From the NCBI RefSeq assembly GCF_039539005.1, contig NZ_BAABCP010000001.1:1860001-1924000 (forward strand): a DNA stretch of 64,000 nt. Reading direction: 5' to 3'. A program made the position numbers and the translations under genes. Within the stretch, counting starts at the first letter, position 1. Every line of letters begins with the position of its first letter. The notes under the pieces are model-generated. The model did no database searches. It had not been told where the DNA came from and saw only the letters and a list, made by a program, of their open reading frames with translations. This document shows positions 35,074 through 44,672 of this stretch, piece by piece. Origin of the DNA: Microbacterium soli. GTDB taxonomy: Bacteria > Actinomycetota > Actinomycetes > Actinomycetales > Microbacteriaceae.

Positions 35074-36216
35074 ATGCCGTTCGGCCGATCGATTCCGGAT
35101 GACGCCGGCATTCTCCGCCTCGGTCGTGGGCAGCGGTTGAATGCCGTCGAGCGCATCGTCATGCTCGCCTTCCTCGCGGTCGTCCTGACCGTCGATGTCG
35201 TGAGCCTCATCACGACGGGCGGCATCACCCTCGTCGGGTCCCTCTTCAGCATCTCGTCCACCGCCATCTTCGTGCTCTACCTGTGGTGGCCATCGGTGGC
35301 CACGGGCCTGCTCGCGCTGGCGTTCACCCTGTCGTTCTTCGCGGGGCAGGACTCCTCCGTGCTCTTCGCCGCCGCGCTGGCGGCGGGCATGGTGATGCGG
35401 CTGGGCTCGAGCGCCCTGGTGCTCATCTACGCGGGGTTCTTCCTCGTCGCCACGGCCGTCGTCGCCTATGGCGACGACACGGTCCCCGTCAACGTCGGCA
35501 TCTACCTCGTCGTCGCGACCGTCGCCGGGGCGGTCGGATACGCACTCCGCCTGGCCGCTGCACGGGGTCGAAGCCTGGAGCGGCGCCTCGCCGAGAGTGC
35601 GGAGCAGGAGCGACAGGCGGTCCTCGCCGAGCGCCGCTGGATCGCCGGCGAACTGCACGACAGCATCGCGCACCATCTCACCGTGGTGGCGCTGCACGTG
35701 CAGATGCTCGACGACCCCGGCGTCAGCGCAGACGCACAGGAGGCCATTCGCGTGGCGGCGCGCAAGGCCATGGCCGACCTCCGCTTCGTCATCGAACTCG
35801 CCGACGACGGGCCGCGCTCGGAGGGTCCGCAGACCGGGAACCTCGCCGAGGCCGTCGTCGAGGCCAGATCCGAGATCGAGGCGGCGGGGCACGAGGTGCA
35901 GGTGGGCGGCGACCCGCACGACGAGCGGATCCCCCGCATCGCGGACATCGTGTTCGCCCGCATCCTCCGCGAGTCGGCGACCAACATCCTCAAGCACGCC
36001 GGGCCCGGTACGGTCGCGGTGCGGCTCGAGGTCGATGACGAGCACGCGACGCTTACCATCCGCAGTCCACTCCCCGCGACACCGCGCAGGGACCTCCCCT
36101 CCAGCGGCACCGGACTGAACCGGATGGCCGAGCGGGTCATCGGGGCGAGCGGCGAGTTCACCGCGGGCGAGGACGCGGGCGACTGGCAGGTGCAGGCGCG
36201 CCTGCCGATGTCCTGA
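35074..36216 (+). CDS. sensor histidine kinase (NarL-partner, HisKA_3 type)
   Basis: 380 residues. Five or six membrane helices fill about residues 30-165 (for example IVMLAFLAVVLTVDVVSLIT and ALVLIYAGFFLVATAVVAY) with only short loops, so the sensor is probably within the membrane. A coiled linker leads to the HisKA_3 phosphoacceptor (RRWIAGELHDSIAHHLTVV) and a degenerate HATPase_c domain (ILRESATNILKHAG, GTGLNRMAERV). ATG 35074 lies 6-7 bases after a CATACT hexamer, suggesting a possible leaderless start besides read-through from the peptide frame. Divergent from its likely regulator at 34184. Confidence 0.87.
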   Translation: MPFGRSIPDDAGILRLGRGQRLNAVERIVMLAFLAVVLTVDVVSLITTGGITLVGSLFSISSTAIFVLYLWWPSVATGLLALAFTLSFFAGQDSSVLFAAALAAGMVMRLGSSALVLIYAGFFLVATAVVAYGDDTVPVNVGIYLVVATVAGAVGYALRLAAARGRSLERRLAESAEQERQAVLAERRWIAGELHDSIAHHLTVVALHVQMLDDPGVSADAQEAIRVAARKAMADLRFVIELADDGPRSEGPQTGNLAEAVVEARSEIEAAGHEVQVGGDPHDERIPRIADIVFARILRESATNILKHAGPGTVAVRLEVDDEHATLTIRSPLPATPRRDLPSSGTGLNRMAERVIGASGEFTAGEDAGDWQVQARLPMS

Positions 36217-36237
36217 TCATCCCCGACCGCGTCCGAA

Positions 36238-36273
36238 ACTGGACGAAAGTGCACACAGGTGTCGCCTTTCGTC
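36238..36273. promoter_or_regulatory. operator-like motif, copy 2 (after the kinase gene)
   Basis: ACTGGACGAAAGT-N5-CAGGT-N5-CCTTTCGTC pattern. Here the right half CTTTCGTC (36266-36273) is the exact inverse of GACGAAAG (36242-36249), so the site is a true inverted repeat of the kind bound by NarL/LuxR-type dimers. It lies 27 bp ahead of a TAAACT -10-like hexamer (36300-36305) and no protein gene follows on the plus strand for 800 bp. Confidence 0.55.
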
Positions 36274-36311
36274 GCTGGATGTCGTCTCCTCGGCGGTTCT
36301 AAACTGGGATT

Positions 36312-36409
36312 TCCCCCGATAGGCGTCCCCAGCGCCTATACATAGCGTCCCCAGCGCTGTGATCGCGAGCGCGATCTTCAAGGCTTCTGTACCCCGCGCT
36401 CGCGATCAC
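36312..36409 (+). ncRNA. candidate small RNA with repeated UCCCCAG loops
   Basis: Downstream of TAAACT (36300-36305) two consecutive hairpins show the same loop TCCCCAG: stem ATAGGCG/CGCCTAT (36319-36339) and stem CATAGCG/CGCTGTG (36341-36361, one G-U pair). They are followed by a 15-bp perfect stem, GTGATCGCGAGCGCG (36359-36373) with CGCGCTCGCGATCAC (36395-36409), 21-nt loop, which shares bases 36359-36361 with the second hairpin and so competes with it. C-rich loops are typical seed regions that pair with Shine-Dalgarno sequences. The large stem may also terminate the convergent FHA gene. Boundaries are estimates. Confidence 0.4.
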
Positions 36410-36449
36410 TCATGTTCGGGCCGGCCTGCGCCTCCGTCATCTCGACACC

Positions 36450-36923
36450 TCAGCCGAGCCGGGTCGGTATCGCGCCCGTGGCGGGGTAGTCCGGCCGCTC
36501 GGGCTGCCTGCTCTGGTGACCGCCCTCGCCGCCCTGCCTCCCGCCGTAGGGGCGGCCGTGGTCGGCGAACTCGGCGCGACTGAACACCAGCATCCACTCG
36601 CCGACGGTGAACCGGGCCCCCGTGCGCAGCGTCTCCGTGCGTGCGCCGTGCTGGTCCACAGGGCAGTACGCGTTCATCAGCCCCGGCCCGTGCATGGTCA
36701 GCACGTACTCATCGCGGTCGTCGTGCACGACCGTCGCGTGCAACGGCGCCGCGCCCTCCAGACACACCGTGCAGCCCCCGTCGGAGCCGATCGTGACCGT
36801 GTCCCGGGTGAGATGCACCACAGTGCGGTCCTGGTCGTCGCGCGAGATCAGCAGGCGAGGATCACCCGCGCCCCACTCGGCATGCGTCGTCGTCGGCGCA
36901 TATCCCTGCATCCGCTCAGACAT
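36450..36923 (-). CDS. FHA-domain protein
   Basis: 157 residues; ATG 36923 has AGGAGGAAGGG immediately upstream. A forkhead-associated phosphothreonine-binding domain occupies about residues 35-120 (TVTIGSDGGCTVCLEG, APLHATVVHDDRDEYVL) though the usual Arg and Ser of GRxxxxxxxxS are replaced by Gly-Ser-Asp and Leu-His, so phosphopeptide binding may be altered. The C-terminus is a low-complexity Gly/Arg/Gln tail. No kinase neighbour. Confidence 0.72.
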   Translation of the reverse strand: MSERMQGYAPTTTHAEWGAGDPRLLISRDDQDRTVVHLTRDTVTIGSDGGCTVCLEGAAPLHATVVHDDRDEYVLTMHGPGLMNAYCPVDQHGARTETLRTGARFTVGEWMLVFSRAEFADHGRPYGGRQGGEGGHQSRQPERPDYPATGAIPTRLG

Positions 36924-37078
36924 TTCCCTTCCTCCTATCCGTAGAAGTCCATCGGGACGGCGGGAGGAAGCTCTCGTCGCCCATCCAGAAGTCAGAGGGT
37001 CGCGCAAGCCTTGCCTCAGACCATACTCACACGGAGCCGCCCGCGGTAGGGGATGGGCGGCGGGCGTAGCCTCGGAGG

Positions 37079-38149
37079 ATGCATGATCTGACCGCGCTGC
37101 TCGGCATCCGGCACCCGATCGTCCTCGCCCCGTTCGGCGGGCTCTCCTCCGTCGCCCTGACCGCCGCGGTCAGCGCCGGCGGCGGGCTGGGATCCTACGG
37201 TCTGTACGGGTACGACGGGGAGCGGATCCGGGCGACGGCCGCCGCCCTGCGCCGGGCGACGTCGGCGCCGTTCTCGCTGAACATCTGGCTGCCCACCGGA
37301 GACGAGGTGCGCCCGGGGCCGGAGCACGACGGCTACGCCCGGGGGCTCGCGGCGCTGTTCGCCGAAGTCGGCATCCAGCCGCCGCCCGCGCCCGAGCAGT
37401 ACCTGCCGACGGTCGAGGAGCAGCTCGACGCCATCTGGGAGGCCGCTCCCGCCGTGCTCAGCGTGGTGTTCGGCGTCCCGCCGGTGTCCGCGGTGGACGA
37501 GGCGCACCGGCGCGGCATCCGCGTGCTGGGCACGGCGACGACGGTCGCGGAGGCCGTCGCGCTGGCGGACGGCGGGGTGGATGCGATCGTCGCGACCGGT
37601 GCGGAGGCCGCCGGCCACCGGGCGTCGTTCCTGCGCTCCGCGGAGGAGTCGCTGGTGGGGCTGGTCTCGCTGGTGCCGCAGGTGGTGGATGCCGTGGATG
37701 TGCCCGTGATCGCCGCCGGCGGCATCGGTGATCGGCGCGGCGTCGCGGCGGCGTTCGCATTGGGGGCATCCGGTGTGCAGGTGGGCACCTCGTTCCTCGT
37801 CACGCGCGAATCGGCGGCGAACGACGCGCATCGTGCGGCGATCCGCTCCACGGCTGCGGACGGGAGCGTGCTGACCCGGGCGATGAGCGGCAGGCCGGCC
37901 CGCGGCGTGCCCAATCGCGCCGTGCGCGAGATCGAGGCATCCGGGGCGATCGCGCCGTTCCCCGCGCAGAACTGGTTGACCGGGCGCTTCCGTTCCATCG
38001 CCGGGCAACGGGGTCTGGGCGAGCTGCAGTCGCTGTGGCTGGGCCAGTCCGCACCGCTGGCCCGGTGGGATGCCGCCGCCGAGGTGCTCGCGGAGCTGCG
38101 CGCCGGCATCCCCGGCTCCGGGCCTCGCGACGTCCGGGTCAGAGGATGA
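37079..38149 (+). CDS. nitronate monooxygenase-family flavoprotein
   Basis: 356 residues, FMN TIM barrel of the 2-nitropropane dioxygenase family. Start MHDLTALLGIRHPIVLAPFGG is canonical; later blocks are GTATTVAEAVALADGGVDAI, VPVIAAGGIGDRRGVAAAFA, LGASGVQVGTSFLVT. The catalytic His appears in AAGHRASFLR. Oxidises nitronates or acts as an NADH:quinone reductase-like enzyme. Its 3' end overlaps that of purU by 11 bp on the opposite strand. Confidence 0.85.
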   Translation: MHDLTALLGIRHPIVLAPFGGLSSVALTAAVSAGGGLGSYGLYGYDGERIRATAAALRRATSAPFSLNIWLPTGDEVRPGPEHDGYARGLAALFAEVGIQPPPAPEQYLPTVEEQLDAIWEAAPAVLSVVFGVPPVSAVDEAHRRGIRVLGTATTVAEAVALADGGVDAIVATGAEAAGHRASFLRSAEESLVGLVSLVPQVVDAVDVPVIAAGGIGDRRGVAAAFALGASGVQVGTSFLVTRESAANDAHRAAIRSTAADGSVLTRAMSGRPARGVPNRAVREIEASGAIAPFPAQNWLTGRFRSIAGQRGLGELQSLWLGQSAPLARWDAAAEVLAELRAGIPGSGPRDVRVRG

Positions 38150-39002
38150 CGGTGGAGCGGCCGTGCACGATCACGCGGTCCTCCGCGTGCCACCTCACGG
38201 CGCGCGCCAGCACGGAGCGCTCGACATCCGCGCCACGACGCTGCAGCTCGGCGGCCGACTCGGCGTGCGTGACGCGCGTGACGTCCTGCTCGATGATCGG
38301 GCCCTCGTCGAGGTCGGCCGTGGCATAGTGCGCCGTCGCCCCGATCAGTTTGACGCCGCGCTCCTTCGCCCGCGCGTACGGGTTCGCGCCGATGAAGGCG
38401 GGCAGGAAGGAGTGGTGGATGTTGATGACCGGTGCGCCGATGCGCGCGATGAAGTCGTCGCTGAGGATCTGCATGTAGCGCGCGAGGACGACGAGGTCGA
38501 CGTTGCCCTGCAGCAGCTCCAGCTGCCGCCGCTCCATCTCGGCCTTGGCATCCGGACCCTCGCCGCGCGGGATGTGCACGAACGGCACGCCGAATGAGCG
38601 CACGGACTCCGCCAGATCGGGATGGTTGGACACCACCATGGTGACGTCGATGTCGAGCTGGCCGCGCTGCGTGCGCCACAGCAGCTCCAGCAGACAGTGG
38701 TCGTACTTCGACACGAAGATCGCCACGCGCTTGCGCTTGGCGGCGTCGTGCAGCGACCACTCCATGCCGAACCGTGCGGCGATCTCGGAGATCGACGCCT
38801 CCAGCGCGGGGCGCTTGGCGGCGAGGCCGTCGAGGTGGATGACCGTCCGCTGGAAGAACCTGCCGCCCACCTCGTCGGTCGAGTGCTGGTCGAGCGAGAT
38901 GATGTTGGCTCCGTGCGACGCCAGCACTCCGGCGACGGCCGCCACGATGCCTGGCTGGTCGTCGCAGGCGATGAGAAGACGTGCGGTGTCGGTCTGCGGC
39001 AT
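38139..39002 (-). CDS. purU: formyltetrahydrofolate deformylase
   Basis: 287 residues. Hydrolyses 10-formyl-THF to THF and formate, balancing the one-carbon pool and supplying formate to PurT. An N-terminal ACT domain (RLLIACDDQPGIVAAVAGVL) is followed by the formyltransferase-fold catalytic domain with Asn/His in INIHHSFLPAFIGANPY and Asp in ADLDEGPIIEQDV. Full length, ATG start. Confidence 0.93.
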   Translation of the reverse strand: MPQTDTARLLIACDDQPGIVAAVAGVLASHGANIISLDQHSTDEVGGRFFQRTVIHLDGLAAKRPALEASISEIAARFGMEWSLHDAAKRKRVAIFVSKYDHCLLELLWRTQRGQLDIDVTMVVSNHPDLAESVRSFGVPFVHIPRGEGPDAKAEMERRQLELLQGNVDLVVLARYMQILSDDFIARIGAPVINIHHSFLPAFIGANPYARAKERGVKLIGATAHYATADLDEGPIIEQDVTRVTHAESAAELQRRGADVERSVLARAVRWHAEDRVIVHGRSTVIL

Positions 39003-39094
39003 GGATGCTCCTGAACTGGTGTCCCCGGTCGAGGCGGGCGTGTCTCGATTCTGCCCGCATGAGCGGCGTGCCCGCGAATCGTTACCCTGTCAGG

Positions 39095-39556
39095 GTGAGC
39101 GTCACGACCGTCGAACTGCTGGATGACGCCAGGCGGCGTCTCGCCGATGCGCCGCGAGAGGGCCTCGGCGTGCTGCGCTCGTCCCGCTGGCGGAAGGACC
39201 GCATCGTCCGGGCCGGCAGCGCCTGGCATCTGGGCGTGCTGCTGCTCACGGACGACGCCGTGCTGGCGACGGGGGAGATCCTGCGCGCGGCCGAGGAGGT
39301 GCGGCGCGGGTACACGGCGCAGTCGGCCCGGGCGAGGGCGGAGCGGCGGGCGCAGGCGCGGCGCGGCGGCTTCGCGGAGGGCGAGGTGGTGCACCTGGGA
39401 TGGCGCGTGCTGGATCCTGCCGCGGTGGATGCCGGCACGGCATCCGGCCCGCTCGCGCTGCGCGACGGCGAACCGGGCGTGCGCTGGTCCCCGGCGGGCG
39501 AGCTGGTGCCGCTGGCGGGCTACCTGGAGGAGAAGATCGCCCTGCTGCGGGTCTGA
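39095..39556 (+). CDS. conserved small protein of unknown function
   Basis: 153 residues from GTG 39095. Sequence is Arg/Ala-rich with a recognisable core: WHLGVLLLTDDAVLATGEIL, then a charged helix (RARAERRAQARRGGFAEGEV) and VRWSPAGELVPLAGYLEEKI. No catalytic motif. TACCCT ends 6-7 bases before the GTG, so the mRNA may be leaderless; ATG 39059 in the same frame is the alternative. Divergent from purU. I recognise it only as a protein commonly found in this group of actinobacteria. Confidence 0.6.
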   Translation: MSVTTVELLDDARRRLADAPREGLGVLRSSRWRKDRIVRAGSAWHLGVLLLTDDAVLATGEILRAAEEVRRGYTAQSARARAERRAQARRGGFAEGEVVHLGWRVLDPAAVDAGTASGPLALRDGEPGVRWSPAGELVPLAGYLEEKIALLRV

Positions 39557-39651
39557 CCGCCGCAGCACGGGGCTTGACCCGGGGCGGTCGCGTCAGACCG
39601 TTTCCGCCGGACCTGCAGAGCGGCGAACCCGTCGCAGGAGGCTCGCGCCAT

Positions 39652-39700
39652 CGACGGATGCCGAGACCGCGCGCGAACGAGCGGTGCTCGGCATCCGTCG
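39652..39700. terminator. 14-bp perfect hairpin, probable terminator
   Basis: CGACGGATGCCGAG (39652-39665) and CTCGGCATCCGTCG (39687-39700), loop 21 nt, within the 287-bp gap between the 39095 gene and clpC. It carries the GGATGC/GCATCC word of this genome and has the same 21-nt loop length as the 36359-36409 stem. No U tract. Confidence 0.45.
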
Positions 39701-39778
39701 TGCTGTGCTTCGGGCGCACGCGCACGTGGCGCACGGACGAGGTGCGGCGCGCTCGAGCACAGGATTTGCTGTTCTCGG

Positions 39779-39833
39779 GGAATAACGGGCATCATGTGTC
39801 GTTGAAGTTGATATAGGTACGCTCAAGTTTGAG
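39779..39833 (+). promoter_or_regulatory. candidate stress promoter/operator of clpC-type gene
   Basis: GGAAT (39779-39783) and GTT (39801-39803) are 17 bp apart, close to the actinobacterial SigH/SigR-type pattern GGAAT-N18-GTT. Nearer the gene, CTCAA-GT-TTGAG (39822-39833) is a perfect palindrome carrying the CTCAA half of HspR HAIR elements. Both are suggestive only. Confidence 0.3.
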
Positions 39834-39843
39834 AGGAAGCGAC

Positions 39844-42376
<2,533 letters not shown>

Positions 42377-42378
<2 letters not shown>

Positions 42379-42412
42379 GGGTGAGGGGCGCCCGCGGACG
42401 CCCCTCACCCTC
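42377..42412 (+). terminator. 14-bp hairpin terminator of the clpC-type gene
   Basis: GAGGGTGAGGGGCG (42377-42390), loop CCCGCGGA, CGCCCCTCACCCTC (42399-42412): perfect 14-bp stem beginning in the stop codon. Confidence 0.75.
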
Positions 42413-42556
42413 GTCATGGCCGTGGCCGGTCCGACCGCTCCTGCAGACCCACCAGACCCTGTCCGCTCCCGCCCGGGCGGCGAACCCCGCCGACCATGCT
42501 GTTCGACACCGTCAGCGCGACGTGCCGGTCGGCTCCGACGCCTCACCTCGATCCGC

Positions 42557-43273
42557 TCAGCGCGAGGAGTTCGCGGTCCTGCCGCGGACGACGCCGACGA
42601 ACGTCTCGACGTCGGGCGTGGTGGCATCGCGCGGCCACGCCAGCGCGACGGTGGATGTCGGGCCGCCGCGGAGGATGCGGTGGTCGGCGTCCTTGCGCTG
42701 GTGCAGGCGCGCGAGGGACATCGGGATGACGAGGATGCCGACGCCCGTGGCGACGGTCGCCACGGCATCCGCCGTCGTCGTGATCGTCGGGAATCGCGGC
42801 GCCACGGTCGCCAGGCCCAACGGCCCCAGCACATCATCGGCCGGGGTGATCAGCACTTCGCCGGCGAGGTCGTCGGCGGAGAGCTCGTCCGCCGCCATCA
42901 GGTGCGAGTCGGCGGATGCCACGACCACCGGCAGCTCGTCGTAGAGCGGGATCACATGCAGGTCCTCCGTGCGCCGCAGCGGAAGCCGCACGAACGCGAG
43001 GTCGACGTCGGCGAGCTGTTCGCGCTGCTCGGCGAAGGACATCGGCACGAGCTCGAGCTCGACGTGCGGCATCCGCTCCTTCCAGGTGTCGATCCACCGC
43101 CCCGGGTTCGTTCCCGGGATCAGGCCGAGCCGCAGCGTCCGCGGCTCTTCGGGAGCCGTGCGCGGCGGAGACGTCTTCGCCGCGGCCTTGTGCGGTGCGC
43201 GCTTCTGCCGTGCCTTCTTCGGCGCCGACCTGCCGGGGCGCGGTCGTGCGTGGCGGCGCCGGTCGTTCCTCAT
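42557..43273 (-). CDS. LysR effector-domain protein lacking the helix-turn-helix
   Basis: 238 residues. From about residue 45 it is a LysR substrate-binding fold (LRLGLIPGTNPGRWID, VDLAFVRLPLRRTEDL, PLYDELPVVVASADSHL, ATGVGILVIPMSLARL). The N-terminal 40 residues, where the winged helix should be, are instead a Lys/Arg/Pro/Ala tail (KKARQKRAPHKAAAK) like those of histone-like proteins. The frame cannot be extended upstream to an HTH. It may bind DNA non-specifically through the tail, or sequester an effector. Confidence 0.75.
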   Translation of the reverse strand: MRNDRRRHARPRPGRSAPKKARQKRAPHKAAAKTSPPRTAPEEPRTLRLGLIPGTNPGRWIDTWKERMPHVELELVPMSFAEQREQLADVDLAFVRLPLRRTEDLHVIPLYDELPVVVASADSHLMAADELSADDLAGEVLITPADDVLGPLGLATVAPRFPTITTTADAVATVATGVGILVIPMSLARLHQRKDADHRILRGGPTSTVALAWPRDATTPDVETFVGVVRGRTANSSR

Positions 43274-43313
43274 CGCATCAGCGTAGCGGCGCCGGCGGGT
43301 GCGGTCGTCGAGA

Positions 43314-43379
43314 ACAGGAGATTCGCCGAGAACAGGACCGGATGCGCGGTGATCGTCCTGTTCCGGGAGAATCTCCTGT
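43314..43379 (-). terminator. nested long hairpin between two minus-strand regulator genes
   Basis: Outer arms ACAGGAGATTC (43314-43324) and GAATCTCCTGT (43369-43379), then a symmetrical 5x5 internal loop (GCCGA and CGGGA), then inner arms GAACAGGAC (43330-43338) and GTCCTGTTC (43355-43363) around a 16-nt loop. It lies 50 bp after the SufR-like stop and 40 bp before the LysR-domain start, so it may be a terminator or an attenuator. The repeated word GAGAACAGGA may also be a protein site. Confidence 0.5.
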
Positions 43380-43429
43380 CCTCGGTCACTGTGCGACGCG
43401 CGGTGCGTGACGGGTGCGTCTCGGACGCC

Positions 43430-44110
43430 TCAGTCGGCGGGGCGCACCGCCACGCAGCACTGGCCGGCGTGCGGTTCGCCATGCGCGCGCAGATGCGGGC
43501 ATCCCATGCCCTCGAGGATGCCGCCGACGAGCGCGAGGTTCGCCGAGCACACCAGATCGGTGTGCTCGCGGGCCAGCGAGTCGAACGGGCAGTTGGCCAG
43601 CGTGAGGGCGCCGTCGTCCTCCCGGGGCTCGAAGCCCTGCCCCGCGAGCACATCGGAGACGCGCTCCAGATCGTCGGCGGGATCATCCCCGGCGGGAGCG
43701 GATGCCGCGATCGCGCGTCCCTCGTCGCGGGCGACCTCTGCGACGGCGTCCTCGAGGCTCGTGCCGTTCGCCGCGCGTTCGATGGCACTGGCCAGCAGAT
43801 GCCCGACGAGGTCGTAGCGACGCTCGGGGAGCGACACGGCGATGGTCTCGCTCGCGCGCCGATACAGCTTGGACGGGCGTCCGGCACCCGGGCCGCTGCG
43901 TCCGGAGAGTCTGCGGAACTCCGTCTCCAGCAGCCCCGCCTCGACGAGCTTGTCGAGATGGAACCGCGCCGTGGTGGGGGAGATGCCGATGGCTGCGGCC
44001 GCGGCCTCGCGGCTGACGGGTTCGGGCTGTGCGCGGACGTGCTCGTAGAGCGCGCGGCGGGTGTCGTCGGCGAGCGTGCCGATGCTCGAGGCTCGAGCGG
44101 TGATGTCCAT
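43430..44110 (-). CDS. SufR-like winged-helix regulator with C-terminal cysteine cluster
   Basis: 226 residues. N-terminal ArsR/DeoR-like winged helix (TRRALYEHVRAQPEPVSREA, ISPTTARFHLDKLVEAGLLE) with a GPGAGRPSKLYR wing. The C-terminus carries spaced cysteines, NCPFDSL..., VCSANL..., GCPHLR..., QCCV, giving Cys-X13-Cys-X15-Cys-X13-Cys-Cys, near the CX12CX13CX14C iron-sulfur ligand pattern of SufR. Likely a redox, iron or NO-responsive regulator. It is divergent from the DoxX-like gene over a symmetric operator, with one half overlapping its own ribosome-binding site. Confidence 0.8.
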   Translation of the reverse strand: MDITARASSIGTLADDTRRALYEHVRAQPEPVSREAAAAAIGISPTTARFHLDKLVEAGLLETEFRRLSGRSGPGAGRPSKLYRRASETIAVSLPERRYDLVGHLLASAIERAANGTSLEDAVAEVARDEGRAIAASAPAGDDPADDLERVSDVLAGQGFEPREDDGALTLANCPFDSLAREHTDLVCSANLALVGGILEGMGCPHLRAHGEPHAGQCCVAVRPAD

Positions 44111-44117
44111 GATGACC

Positions 44118-44183
44118 TCTAAAAGAAGTTGTTCTTGCAGTTAGAACGGATTGCTTCTATGTTCGATAGTAACCTCTTTTAGA
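44118..44183. promoter_or_regulatory. divergent operator of SufR-like regulator and DoxX-like gene
   Basis: TCTAAAAGA (44118-44126) and its exact reverse complement TCTTTTAGA (44175-44183) stand at the outer edges of the 85-bp gap; a central GTTCT-N7-AGAAC palindrome lies at 44131-44147. The outer copies overlap the ribosome-binding sites of both genes. The region is the most AT-rich stretch nearby. Inferred autoregulation. Confidence 0.55.
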
Positions 44184-44195
44184 AAGGACGGCCCG

Positions 44196-44627
44196 ATGAT
44201 GAGCGGTCGAAGCGAGGCGCGATCCTCGGTGATGCAGAACGGCGACCATCTCGCGTTCCTGCTGTTGCGCACGGTGTTCGTCGTGGCGCCGATCCTGTTC
44301 GGACTGGACAAGTTCGCCAGGATCCTCACCGCGGATTGGGAACGGTATCTCGCTCCGTGGATGGATGCCATCATCCCGGGCGACGCCTACACGGCGATGG
44401 CCATCGTCGGTGTCGTCGAGATCGTGGCCGGGGTCCTCGTCGCCTTCCTGCCCCGTCTGGGCGGGCTGGTCGTGGCGGTGTGGCTGCTGGGGATCATCGT
44501 CAGTCTGGTGAGCGTCGGCGGGTATCTCGACATCGCGCTGCGCGATTTCGGTCTGCTCGTCGCGGCCCTCGCCCTGTCGCTGCTGGCGGCCGGGCAGGGC
44601 TACGGGATGCTGCGGCGCCGCAGCTGA
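44196..44627 (+). CDS. DoxX-like four-helix membrane protein
   Basis: 143 residues, ATG 44196 with AAAGGA 7 bases upstream. Four helices: LLLRTVFVVAPILFGLDKFA, AYTAMAIVGVVEIVAGVLVA, LVVAVWLLGIIVSLVSV, and FGLLVAALALSLLAAGQGY, as in DoxX/SURF4-type proteins tied to thiol and oxidative stress responses. The shared operator with a cysteine-cluster regulator supports a redox role. Confidence 0.72.
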   Translation: MMSGRSEARSSVMQNGDHLAFLLLRTVFVVAPILFGLDKFARILTADWERYLAPWMDAIIPGDAYTAMAIVGVVEIVAGVLVAFLPRLGGLVVAVWLLGIIVSLVSVGGYLDIALRDFGLLVAALALSLLAAGQGYGMLRRRS

Positions 44628-44632
44628 CCGGA

Positions 44633-44667
44633 CCGCGTGGGGACGCGGGCTCCGCGTGGGGACGCGG
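44633..44667 (+). repeat. two tandem identical hairpins with GGGG loops
   Basis: CCGCGTGGGGACGCGG occurs at 44633-44648 and 44652-44667, each able to fold as CCGCGT-GGGG-ACGCGG, directly after the DoxX-like stop. The embedded GGGGACGC is the exact complement of GCGTCCCC found twice in the candidate small RNA at 36323 and 36345. Confidence 0.5.
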
Positions 44668-44672
44668 AGGCA

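Noticed and set aside
36323..36357. Direct repeats GCGTCCCCAGCGC considered as a minimal CRISPR-like array.
   Set aside because: Only two 13-bp copies with a 9-bp spacer and no cas genes in the window.
36359..36583. A GTG-started frame running through the 15-bp stem (36359 onward).
   Set aside because: The residues simply translate the inverted repeat and then Arg/Pro/Ser-rich antisense of the FHA gene; no start signal.
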